Below, in pieces: positions 1-6,895 of a stretch of 11,274 nt of DNA. The position numbers were made by a program, and so were the translations under genes. The stretch's first letter is position 1. Every line of letters begins with the position of its first letter. Source of the DNA: Pavlovales sp. CCMP2436 (taxonomy: Eukaryota; Haptophyta; Pavlovophyceae; Pavlovales); contig MU631508.1 of NCBI GenBank assembly GCA_026770615.1, forward strand, positions 113,723-124,996. The letters run 5' to 3'. Under the pieces are notes generated by a model. That model saw only the letters and a program-made list of their open reading frames with translations, did not search any database and was not told where the DNA came from.

Positions 1-852
1 GGGGGAGAGGGGGGGAAGGAAGAGGAAGAGGAAGAGATCGACCTCTGGCCGCTCTCAGCGTACAGTTCAGTGGCACTCGAATACGCGCGCGAGCTGGCTG
101 ACCATGGTGGTGGAGGATCTGGCGATGTCGAGTGGAAGTGCACAAAAACGATAAGAGGGACCATACTTGTCAATGGCTCACGCTTCATTGCGGACAGGAT
201 AGCACCAACACACGGAGGGGTGGATCTTACCGCCCATATAGGCGAAGGTATCACGTTCTCGCCCACATCGACCATACACAGCTTTCAGGGTATCACGTTC
301 GAAGGCGGCAAGCTCTACCTCGACATGAACATGATATGGGACGTTCGAATGCTGTACGTGGCCGTAAGTCGAGTCCGGACCATTGGGCAGCTCGCGGTTA
401 TCATGACCGCAAAGCAAACACGGTACATGGGTGAAGGCGTGCAACACCGAACGGAGAAGGCACGACAGTTTGGGCTGGCGCGTGCAGCAGGACAAGGAGC
501 CATCGAAGAATATCCCGTTGGGGACGGGCGCTATATAGCCGACCTGGCCGTGTTCGATATAGCCGGAAATGGAAATGGAAAAGGAAAAATGAAGCTGGTC
601 AAGCTCGTCGAAGTGGTGGTTACTAACCCGCCGAGTAAGGAGAAATTGGAGTATTACAAAGAGCTCGGATTGGAGTGCGAAGTCGTCTACATCGAGAAAG
701 AGCCCCCAAAACAAAGTGTAAGTGTGCCACCCCCCCGCCTCCCCCGCCCCAGTCCGAGTCCGAGTTCGAGTTCGACCCCCTGCCCGCCACCAATGTTTGT
801 GGACGATAGTGATGAAGAAGAAGACGGAGAAGACGGAGAAGGCGAGGAGTGA
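1..852 (+). CDS. SF1 (Pif1/RecD-like) helicase, C-terminal part, with nuclease-like C-terminal segment (5' truncated)
   Basis: The frame is open from base 1 with no need for an internal start, so the gene enters from outside the window and 283 codons are visible. Seen: a Glu-rich stretch (codons 7-12); TIHSFQG (codons 91-97), matching SF1 helicase motif V; and LYVAVSRVR (118-126), matching motif VI. Walker A/B and the other early motifs must lie upstream. After motif VI, codons about 147-233 hold a second segment: an HRTEKARQ helix, then ADLAVFD, then a strand LVEVVVT, then a helix and EVVYIE. The order D...ExV between strands resembles a PD-(D/E)XK or CoiA-like nuclease fold; this is inference. 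The tail is Pro/Ser-rich and ends in an acidic run. Likely role: DNA unwinding in replication, with possible end processing. The stop lies inside a 7-bp tandem repeat. The helicase call is firm; the nuclease call is tentative. Confidence 0.82.
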   Translation, partial: GGEGGKEEEEEEIDLWPLSAYSSVALEYARELADHGGGGSGDVEWKCTKTIRGTILVNGSRFIADRIAPTHGGVDLTAHIGEGITFSPTSTIHSFQGITFEGGKLYLDMNMIWDVRMLYVAVSRVRTIGQLAVIMTAKQTRYMGEGVQHRTEKARQFGLARAAGQGAIEEYPVGDGRYIADLAVFDIAGNGNGKGKMKLVKLVEVVVTNPPSKEKLEYYKELGLECEVVYIEKEPPKQSVSVPPPRLPRPSPSPSSSSTPCPPPMFVDDSDEEEDGEDGEGEE

Positions 853-878
853 GGAGTGAGGAGTGAGGAGTGAGGAGT
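844..878 (+). repeat. Five tandem copies of heptamer GAGGAGT spanning the helicase stop codon
   Basis: Five perfect 7-bp units run from 844 to 878. The TGA stop (850-852) is made by the junction of units 1 and 2. Since 7 is not a multiple of 3, a copy-number change moves the frame but still meets a TGA within 21 bases, so the protein end is tolerant of repeat slippage. Confidence 0.9.
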
Positions 879-953
879 GAGACATCTAATGGAGCTCAGA
901 CCGACCAAAAAAATATCGCCAACGTAAAGTAAGTATAAGATAAGATAGCCATA

Positions 954-1334
954 ATGACCACTACGTTTGTTGTTGCGTATCCTACTACGAGCCCGCAGAT
1001 CAACGAAAATCAGCTCGCAGAGCTTTCAATTATAATAAAAAAAATGCACAGGATCGGATTGCCCAATAATTTAAGCCTCATTGATGTAAAGCGTTCACCC
1101 AGCAAGTCATCGATCAGGGGTACCTTTTCACATGATCGAAATCTTTTTTTTCGAGCCGACATCCATTTCATCAGAGTGTATCGCTCGTCGTGGCTATATT
1201 GTGATGCATCATTCTATTCGCTGCTTACAGGCACAAGTAGACAAATCCTTTTCCCCTGTCCTAACGAGTCTTCTCAGCCATATTATCAGCCCGCACCCCC
1301 CCCTGATAGCAGTCAGTGCTGCAGCGTGTCGTGA
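954..1334 (+). CDS. Hypothetical 126-aa protein with C-terminal CaaX-like motif
   Basis: No family is recognised. The ORF starts at an ATG 101 bp after the helicase stop, on the same strand. A TATAAG lies at 934-939 and a GATAAGATAG stretch follows, but the bipartite motif of the capsid genes is not found at its usual spacing, so it may belong to a different (early) expression class with the helicase. Seen in the protein: an N-terminal helix-like part (about 17-36), a basic Ser/Lys stretch (45-55), an aromatic-rich centre (65-90) and a Pro/Gln/Ser-rich tail ending in CCSVS. The last four residues, CSVS, fit a CaaX box (Cys, two small/aliphatic residues, Ser), which host farnesyltransferase could use, and the adjacent Cys could be acylated. 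This would place the protein at a membrane; that is inference. The lack of homologs known to me leaves some chance that the ORF is not expressed. Confidence 0.5.
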   Translation: MTTTFVVAYPTTSPQINENQLAELSIIIKKMHRIGLPNNLSLIDVKRSPSKSSIRGTFSHDRNLFFRADIHFIRVYRSSWLYCDASFYSLLTGTSRQILFPCPNESSQPYYQPAPPPDSSQCCSVS

Positions 1335-1505
1335 TAAAAAATATCATAAACAATCATAAACAATCATCGATACATATGTTGCAATGCGACTACAAGTGCT
1401 TAAAGCACGAGGCCAAACACGAGTTCAAAATCGAGACCAAAATCGAGACCAAGTACGGTCATAAGCACTCACTCTTCCCGATGTTGCTTCCTGGGTGGTA
1501 CTCAC
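1335..1505. other. Intergenic region between convergent genes with short direct repeats
   Basis: This is the gap between the 126-aa ORF (plus) and the lipase end (minus). It holds a CAATCATAAA-type 10-bp direct repeat (about 1341-1366), two adjacent 12-bp copies of AAAATCGAGACC (1427-1438 and 1439-1450), and a short perfect hairpin GTGCTT-A-AAGCAC (about 1396-1408). Because both flanking genes end here, the repeats or hairpin could mark transcript ends; there is no direct evidence for that. Confidence 0.5.
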
Positions 1506-2171
1506 CTATGCACGCCGACTTTGCTTCAAGTTTTTCAGGCTGTGTGCTTTCACCGCGTTCACAACCAGTCTCACCGGGCCTGGTAAAAAGCGGTTTGCCT
1601 GATCTCTTTGAGGCACTACCACGAGTGGGGCTTGACCTGATTGATGACGGCCAAGACTAGATAGAAACGAAACAGGATCCAACCTGGTCCGCACATCCGT
1701 CTGCCTCGATCCATTTTGAATCTGCGGCTGAGATCGACCTGTAAAATTGAAATTTGGTATATCACCTAGCCCCGATGCCTTATTGAACGTTACGATGGAC
1801 CCCCTAGAGCCAGAGCCCTCGGCCAAGCGTCCACCGAGAGAGTGCCCAGTTGAATTTGAAGGCTTGTTATATTTTGACTCGGCCGCAACGGTGATCTCAC
1901 GGGCACGACGTTGCCTCTGCGTTTCCCGTCCACTACCGAATGCGATCAGGACGTCGTCCACCAGGAAATCGCGTGCCGATGTAGAACCCCGATGTACGAT
2001 TGTGGGTTGCCCAGTACGTTTGTCGATGTAGACGAGTGTGTCGGCTTGTGATAATTGACGGTCTAATGTGAACCCCAGCGTATCGCCAAAGGTCCCCGCC
2101 TGGTCGAGTGGGAGATACGAAGCTCGTGCTAGATCTATCGCGTTCCGTTTGAAAGAGTCGTCTTCCTTCAT
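1506..2171 (-). CDS. Class 3-type lipase / phospholipase (alpha/beta hydrolase), 221 aa
   Basis: Seen, numbering from the Met at 2171: HRGS at 60-63, which fits the oxyanion-hole strand end of class 3 lipases; GHSLGG at 109-114, the nucleophile elbow with Ser111; D165 in RLDPVS, the usual acid position; and H210 in KAHSLKNL near the end, the expected His. All three triad residues are therefore present in the right order and spacing, so the enzyme looks intact. It would hydrolyse acyl esters of glycerides or phospholipids. Lipase genes occur in some virophage and Polinton-like genomes; a role in membrane entry or escape is inference. The frame is open upstream to an ATG at 2183 (225 aa), but that ATG overlaps the GTACA element of the shared promoter motif, which favours 2171. 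No signal peptide is visible. It is the last gene of the leftward group, 67 bp after the spike-like gene. Confidence 0.8.
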   Translation of the reverse strand: MKEDDSFKRNAIDLARASYLPLDQAGTFGDTLGFTLDRQLSQADTLVYIDKRTGQPTIVHRGSTSARDFLVDDVLIAFGSGRETQRQRRAREITVAAESKYNKPSNSTGHSLGGRLAEGSGSRGSIVTFNKASGLGDIPNFNFTGRSQPQIQNGSRQTDVRTRLDPVSFLSSLGRHQSGQAPLVVVPQRDQANRFLPGPVRLVVNAVKAHSLKNLKQSRRA

Positions 2172-2176
2172 AGCTA

Positions 2177-2201
2177 TGTACATGAAATTGTTATTTTTTT
2201 G
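2177..2201 (-). promoter_or_regulatory. Late-type bipartite promoter of lipase gene
   Basis: On the minus strand: CAAAAAAAT, 11 nt, GTACA, then 5 nt to the ATG at 2171. It is the weakest A-box of the set but has exact 11-nt spacing. It supports the downstream start. Confidence 0.45.
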
Positions 2202-2212
2202 ATCTTTTGATC

Positions 2213-2233
2213 TTTTTTTTTTTTTTTTTTTTT
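2213..2233 (-). repeat. 21-nt homopolymer (T on plus, A on minus) between spike-like and lipase genes
   Basis: An unbroken run of 21 T on the plus strand, next to two GATCTTTT copies at 2201-2216, in the 67-bp gap after the spike-like stop (2239). On the coding strand it is a poly-A tract just after the stop. It may be a slippage site or a templated A-tail-like 3' end. Confidence 0.75.
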
Positions 2234-2238
2234 CACCT

Positions 2239-4764
2239 TTAGCTTAATTTGGTGATGCCGCTACTAGTCAATCGATAGAGTCCTGAAGCGGCTATGCGAC
2301 CGTCCTTTAAAATCGTAATGAAAAATTTCCAAGATGTCATAGCTGAGGTAAGCATGTTTATGGCACGTCCCTCAGAGTTACCCATGATTATTTTAAACGT
2401 GTTTGAAGACACAGGATCCACACTTAGCAGGTGAGCTCCGATAGGATGTACCGTTATAAATGTTATGTCAGGGACTGAAACGTACGTGGATCCACTTCCT
2501 GCAGTAACCTTTGTGAAAGTAACTCTGTAGAAACGGTATTCTATGTGAGCTGCGGTGACGTCAAAGGCCGCGGCGATGTTGGAGGACCAGTTAGTTTTCA
2601 CAAATGATTGAATATCTGTGAACGTTGTGTCGTTTGATCCTGAGAGGGTCCATTCTGTAGGAGCAGTTACCCCTGGGTAGCGGGTACTGCCTTCAAAACG
2701 CAACGACGAAACCTTCAATGGCTGTGGATACTCTATCGTTAGTGATTGAGAACCAACTCCCGCCGATGTGTAAGTGTTTTCAGCAGACCCCCAGAAGGTA
2801 CCTGAGCTCTTATCAAACGCTGCGTTTGCCGCATAAGACGCGTTGTTTTGATATGTAGAGCTGCTGACAACCCGCCACCCATCGCTGTTATTCCAATCAA
2901 CGGACGTTGTAATATTTATATTATTTACAAAAGCCGGGCTGTTTTTTAGGAACACAGCTACGTCGGTAGTACTGTACGCTGGTACCACGTTTATCTGTAC
3001 GTCACCTTTCGGGTTGTCGGTGGTTATAAGCCACGAGTCGGATGTAGCAGTGCAGCTAACGATATTTATTTTTTCTTGAAGTGTATACAATAGGTCCTCG
3101 ATTCGCTCGATCGAGTTGACCAAATTCATGGTCGTCCCGTTGACTGTTTTTCCGAATAAACCACTGTAATAAGAATTGTTATTTATTGTAGATTGAATAA
3201 TCTTCAACGAGAAATCGTCAAGTGTAATATCCCGCGTACTGTCACTTTTCATGAAAAATGAAGACACCGGGATGATTATACCCGTGTACGCACCTGCTAC
3301 GATTGTACCACCACAAACACGTAGAACCGGTCTATAAATTCTTGAATAAATAGAAGCCAATTCACCCACTTCTGCATCTCGTAAAACCTCTATCGCGTTT
3401 GAAAAAAACGAGAAATCGATATATCGTTTGGTAATTAACGTGTATTTTCTTTTTATTAACGAACGATAATCTTCAACCGTCTGTGTTATATCAAAACTTA
3501 CCTGGCGCGGAACCTCCGCACTTGAACCCGTGACAAAGACGTCTAATTTTACAGTTCTAGCAAAGAAACCTGCCTTGTTTGGAAAATTTATCGGCCACTC
3601 ATTCCAGTTGGAAGGTCTTGGTCCAGCTGACCAGCCCGGGTTACGCCAGTTTGGTACACGCTCTAAACCAAAATTATCTTTCGACGCATCGGAACCTAGC
3701 CACATTGAGAACCACCCGTATCCTTCTGGTACACCGTAGGCTGGGTTGTAATCAAACACGGGCGAAAATTTATAGGTTGAAGAGTTAAATGATAGAGTGA
3801 GATGACCAAAACTGACACCATCTACGAAAGCACGCATCTGGTCATTCCATTTCACTATCAGTTGTTCTGGGGTGTCATCTGGACTCCAGTAAAACGTTCG
3901 CTCGTAGTTTACATCAGGGCTGCCCGAGTTTCGATATAAAACAACACTTAAAACAGGGAGTGGGTCTGGAAGTGCCAAGTTGCGTAGTTTCAGTGTGTAC
4001 GTCGATGAACTCGGGTCACTTAACGTTTCTTCTTGCAATTTCAACGTGTCTCCGAGTACCACCATTGTCCCGTCAATGAGTGATGAGTTCTCAGCGAGCG
4101 TAAACTGCAAACCAATAGAGTTTGATGCTGTCTCTAAATCGTTGTTAAGTTCCAACTCGGACACAAACGACAGGGGTGCTTCAAAAATAGTCGGGTCAAA
4201 GGGCAAAACGAGTTCTGTGCCTGTTTGCGAAGGCGTATATGTGTTTGCGAAAGGTCTAGGAGCCATCTCGGTTTGCCACCAGATGTTAGTGGATCCACTC
4301 GTGAGCACCAGTCCGAGTGTACCTTTGGCCTGGTCGCTTCCAAAAAACCTATCGACTTGATAAAACACATCCGTGAAGCTTCCGAAATCAAGGTTTTTGT
4401 TATATACTCCGCTAAACTTGCTTGTTGATGGAGTATACATTAAATCACAGTGGCCAAAACTAACGGACGAAATGAAAGCACGCATCTGGGCTTTCCATTT
4501 AATTACAATTGTCTCGGGTGAGTCCTCGGATAACCAAACAAAATCTCGTGTGTGGGTGATCGATCCAGGTAGATTTTTTATCATTCTTATTGTTAAAATT
4601 TCAGAGGCTATTGTTCGTAGCAGAACTTTAGCGGGGTCTCGTGTTTTGTTTTGCTCTACATCGTCGCTGCTCAAATTCAAATGAGTGATCGTAGTCGTGT
4701 TTGTGATCATAGGAACTTCAAGCGATTTAGTTTTGTTTTGCAACTGTCCGAAAACGTTCGCCAT
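2239..4764 (-). CDS. Large spike/fiber-like virion protein with duplicated N-terminal module, possible ubiquitin-like domain and discoidin-like domain (841 aa)
   Basis: The longest gene in the window, inside the capsid gene block, so probably a virion surface protein (inference). Order of parts: a Thr/Asn-rich N-terminus (1-50); module A (about 58-178) and module B (about 272-391), which share WxxxDxPExxxxKWxxQMRAF, VSFGH, KFSxV, GSDxxK and a PRP stretch, with 26 of 53 residues identical across the core (72-124 vs 288-340); a Ser/Leu-rich linker between them; residues 405-486, whose strand/helix pattern and LRVCGG end resemble ubiquitin; a Ser/Thr/Asn-rich part (490-620) with a short helix (548-570); and a discoidin or F5/8 type C-like domain (about 626-772) with Ser-Ser-Thr start, NAAFD, FW, LxxEYP and YRFYRVTF. 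The C-terminal 65 residues are unassigned. Discoidin-like domains usually bind glycans or lipids, which suits attachment. There is no signal peptide or membrane segment. It starts 63 bp after the 411-aa gene. Confidence 0.8.
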   Translation of the reverse strand: MANVFGQLQNKTKSLEVPMITNTTTITHLNLSSDDVEQNKTRDPAKVLLRTIASEILTIRMIKNLPGSITHTRDFVWLSEDSPETIVIKWKAQMRAFISSVSFGHCDLMYTPSTSKFSGVYNKNLDFGSFTDVFYQVDRFFGSDQAKGTLGLVLTSGSTNIWWQTEMAPRPFANTYTPSQTGTELVLPFDPTIFEAPLSFVSELELNNDLETASNSIGLQFTLAENSSLIDGTMVVLGDTLKLQEETLSDPSSSTYTLKLRNLALPDPLPVLSVVLYRNSGSPDVNYERTFYWSPDDTPEQLIVKWNDQMRAFVDGVSFGHLTLSFNSSTYKFSPVFDYNPAYGVPEGYGWFSMWLGSDASKDNFGLERVPNWRNPGWSAGPRPSNWNEWPINFPNKAGFFARTVKLDVFVTGSSAEVPRQVSFDITQTVEDYRSLIKRKYTLITKRYIDFSFFSNAIEVLRDAEVGELASIYSRIYRPVLRVCGGTIVAGAYTGIIIPVSSFFMKSDSTRDITLDDFSLKIIQSTINNNSYYSGLFGKTVNGTTMNLVNSIERIEDLLYTLQEKINIVSCTATSDSWLITTDNPKGDVQINVVPAYSTTDVAVFLKNSPAFVNNINITTSVDWNNSDGWRVVSSSTYQNNASYAANAAFDKSSGTFWGSAENTYTSAGVGSQSLTIEYPQPLKVSSLRFEGSTRYPGVTAPTEWTLSGSNDTTFTDIQSFVKTNWSSNIAAAFDVTAAHIEYRFYRVTFTKVTAGSGSTYVSVPDITFITVHPIGAHLLSVDPVSSNTFKIIMGNSEGRAINMLTSAMTSWKFFITILKDGRIAASGLYRLTSSGITKLS

Positions 4765-4775
4765 TTCAGAACGTG

Positions 4776-4800
4776 TATATCAGCACCATATATTTTTATT
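4776..4800 (-). promoter_or_regulatory. Late-type bipartite promoter of spike-like gene
   Basis: On the minus strand: AATAAAAAT, 11 nt, ATATA, then 11 nt to the ATG at 4764. It lies in the 63-bp gap after the 411-aa gene. It contains AATAAA, which might also serve as a polyadenylation signal for the gene before it. Confidence 0.6.
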
Positions 4801-4827
4801 TATAGTCGACAGAACAACGTATTAGAT

Positions 4828-6063
4828 TTAAGGGATATCATTTTTGTGTAGACCAAACACCACCGATATTGCGGCCCGCGCTCTTATCGAGGTTAGGCCT
4901 CCGTATCGATCCCTAATTGGATTTAGCAAACTCGCGTAAGTGACCAGCCTCTGCCTCTGCGATGAGGACTCAAGCTCGTTCTTAGAAGGCAGTCTACGCC
5001 GATCGCTCATCTCCCACATCATACGCAACTGTTCATCGGTGAACTGGATGCCTAGAGCTTCAACCTCACCTTGGCGTTTCATAAATGGTTTTATGACGGG
5101 TCCCCTTGAAGAGGAGCCAGTCTCCGACCCAGTGGTCCCCGTCGATTTAGTGGGTGAGTCAAATCCTGTTACCCGGCGTGTAGGTGGAGCTGGTCTGCCA
5201 ATAGGCGCCTCCGGGAAATTCGGGGGTGTGTTAGGTGCGGGGGTGGGGGGTGTGTACATTAACCTAGGAGGCTGAGTAGTCATTGTGGATTGGGGGGAAC
5301 GATTAAATCCCGGCGGTAGGGGTGGACCGGCAAAGACTCTCGTAGGGGGAGCCGCTGGTATCAAAAAACTGCCAAGTGTCACTGGTGGATTCACTACAAA
5401 TCCGCGTCCGTCTCGACGTACCTGCCTTGGAATCATGGTGAGCACACCGGTTGATGCGGCTGGTACGGCTGGTGTAGCGTCTGGTGTAGCAGCTGGTGCG
5501 GCTCGCGGCTGGGGGCGTAGATCCGGTGGTAGCACACCGCTGGAATTAGGGATTTCTGGGGGTCCCTGAACGTCCGTCGACGGTGTAATGCGAGAGTAAA
5601 ACACCTGGTTGCCTCGCCCACCCGACACGGAACCTCGTGGATTTACAAAACCTTGTGTTGTGTTGCTGTTTGATGGCCGATCTCGACCGCTTAGCAGAGG
5701 TGGTCGCGCTGGAATTATTGATCGATTTAGTACTGGCTCACCTCCAAAGTTGTTTAAAACGTCGTCATAAACACCAGCGGCTTGATAGGCTGTATACATA
5801 CTTTTTGGTTCGCGGGGGAGGCGAGGAAGGTCCGATTGTGGTATATCCATCATAACTGGGCGAGCGGTGTACACCAGATACTTACTGAACTCGTGATGGC
5901 GAGCTCCAGTCATGTACACGGGTGCGATCTTGCCTTTTTGGAAAATTGGATGCATGGCACCATCATAAGGTCGTCCGTCGAGCAAATAATGCGTAACTCT
6001 ATGTCGGGGGTCAGTGTCCGTCAGTGCGAGAAGCCGATCTCGGTTGAGATTATTCACGGCCAT
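4828..6063 (-). CDS. Hypothetical 411-aa proline-rich virion-associated protein
   Basis: No family is recognised. It sits between the ATPase and spike-like genes under the shared promoter motif, so a structural or assembly role is likely (inference). Three parts are visible: a compact N-terminal region (1-75) with charged and aromatic residues (HRVTHYLLDGRPYDG, GARHHEFSKYLVY); a long low-complexity centre (about 95-330) rich in Pro, Ala, Ser, Gly and Arg, with many PP and PxP groups, probably disordered; and a C-terminal helical region (335-411) with an EQLRMMWEMSD helix and a basic RDRYGG...RARAA stretch. The ATG at 6061-6063 is the natural start, 27 bp after the ATPase stop. The layout of folded ends joined by a disordered linker would fit a scaffold, tether or cement protein. 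Confidence 0.75.
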   Translation of the reverse strand: MAVNNLNRDRLLALTDTDPRHRVTHYLLDGRPYDGAMHPIFQKGKIAPVYMTGARHHEFSKYLVYTARPVMMDIPQSDLPRLPREPKSMYTAYQAAGVYDDVLNNFGGEPVLNRSIIPARPPLLSGRDRPSNSNTTQGFVNPRGSVSGGRGNQVFYSRITPSTDVQGPPEIPNSSGVLPPDLRPQPRAAPAATPDATPAVPAASTGVLTMIPRQVRRDGRGFVVNPPVTLGSFLIPAAPPTRVFAGPPLPPGFNRSPQSTMTTQPPRLMYTPPTPAPNTPPNFPEAPIGRPAPPTRRVTGFDSPTKSTGTTGSETGSSSRGPVIKPFMKRQGEVEALGIQFTDEQLRMMWEMSDRRRLPSKNELESSSQRQRLVTYASLLNPIRDRYGGLTSIRARAAISVVFGLHKNDIP

Positions 6064-6071
6064 TTGATGTC

Positions 6072-6096
6072 TGTACTCAGTACCAACATTTTATTT
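6072..6096 (-). promoter_or_regulatory. Late-type bipartite promoter of 411-aa gene, overlapping the ATPase stop
   Basis: On the minus strand: AAATAAAAT, 11 nt, GTACA, then 8 nt to the ATG at 6063. The A-rich box overlaps the last codons and stop of the ATPase gene, so promoter and coding sequence share bases. Confidence 0.6.
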
Positions 6097-6861
6097 TGAT
6101 ATGTACGTGAGTTTTGCAAATTTATTGAATATTTGTGCATTCCCGACGTCTATAAACATAAACTGGTGGGAGTCTCCTCCAGGCTTGAAGACGTGGTTGT
6201 ACAGTTCTTGGAATTCTATCTTACTACGCGGCACTAACTCGTCTCGGATGCTCTCCAGCTCTCGCAAATTTGACACACGAAATAAAAAGAGGGCGCTTAC
6301 TAGTTTGCGTATCGTAAGCGGTATTGAGCGATAAGTCTGACTGATAACCCAAACGCTCACTCGCAAATGCCGTCTATTTGATATCAGTTTTTCAAGTGCC
6401 GATCTAAGCGCATGGTCTTTGAGACTTGACATGAAATCGTCGATGATGAGTAGACTATTTTTCTTCTTCTTAGACGCAGCCTCGAGCTTTACGATTACTG
6501 CATCGAGTGTGGCCTTATCAAGTTCGTGACTCACTTTATCATGATTTTTGAACGGTGAGTCGGTCATCGAGGCGAAGGATGTGGCTGGCACGAACAACCA
6601 CACGTTATCGAAGACACCATTGTAAATCCTGGGGCTTGTCTGAGTGAGCAAGGCTGTGGACAAACTCGTCTTCCCGCTCCGTGGTGGACCCAAAAAACAT
6701 GCAAACATGTGTTGAGCTGGTAGAGGTGCCGGGATATCACCGAGGGCGTTGTCGACATCAAAACGTGGGATTGTTAGACTTATGTTATTGGTTTCCTCTG
6801 TGACTTTGTCGGTCGAATTATTCACCAGGTCTTCCGGTTCAATCTTGGGGGTTACTTCCAT
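6091..6861 (-). CDS. Genome-packaging ATPase (HerA/FtsK superfamily, A32-like), 256 aa
   Basis: Motor that pumps viral DNA into the capsid. Seen: Walker A GPPRSGKT at residues 58-65; Walker B LLIIDDF at 137-143 with paired acids D141/D142; a following SVWVISQTYRSIP (169-181), where the Gln fits the sensor position of this family; and FLFRVSN at 192-198. The size, near 250 aa, is usual for virophage and Polinton-like packaging ATPases. The frame is open upstream to 7176, but that part runs antiphase through the 158-aa gene; the start at 6861 is chosen because a TATA-like bipartite element ends 9 nt before it and it gives the family's normal length. The first 45 residues are acidic and probably a flexible lead. 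It ends 27 bp before the 411-aa gene. Confidence 0.93.
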   Translation of the reverse strand: MEVTPKIEPEDLVNNSTDKVTEETNNISLTIPRFDVDNALGDIPAPLPAQHMFACFLGPPRSGKTSLSTALLTQTSPRIYNGVFDNVWLFVPATSFASMTDSPFKNHDKVSHELDKATLDAVIVKLEAASKKKKNSLLIIDDFMSSLKDHALRSALEKLISNRRHLRVSVWVISQTYRSIPLTIRKLVSALFLFRVSNLRELESIRDELVPRSKIEFQELYNHVFKPGGDSHQFMFIDVGNAQIFNKFAKLTYISK

Positions 6862-6870
6862 TTTTGAAGC

Positions 6871-6894
6871 TATATAATACGCCTGTTTATTATT
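6871..6894 (-). promoter_or_regulatory. Late-type bipartite promoter of packaging ATPase gene
   Basis: On the minus strand: AATAATAAA, 10 nt, ATATA, then 9 nt to the ATG at 6861. It starts right after the stop of the 158-aa gene (6896-6898). Confidence 0.55.
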
Positions 6895-6895
6895 T

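Noticed and set aside
178..885. 235-aa minus-strand frame opposite the helicase
   Set aside because: It runs antisense through clear helicase motifs, and its low-complexity repeats mirror the Pro/Ser and acidic tail of the helicase.
1316..1660. 114-aa plus-strand frame after the 126-aa ORF
   Set aside because: It overlaps the end of that ORF and runs antisense into the lipase C-terminus. Its distinct part is built from short direct repeats, and the upstream motif does not fit at a start codon.
1747..2031. 94-aa plus-strand frame within the lipase gene
   Set aside because: Antisense to the lipase catalytic core; no motif of its own.
3530..4391. Several frames of 67-126 aa inside the spike-like gene (both strands)
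   Set aside because: Shadows of a long coding frame with recognisable domains; none has a promoter motif or known motif.
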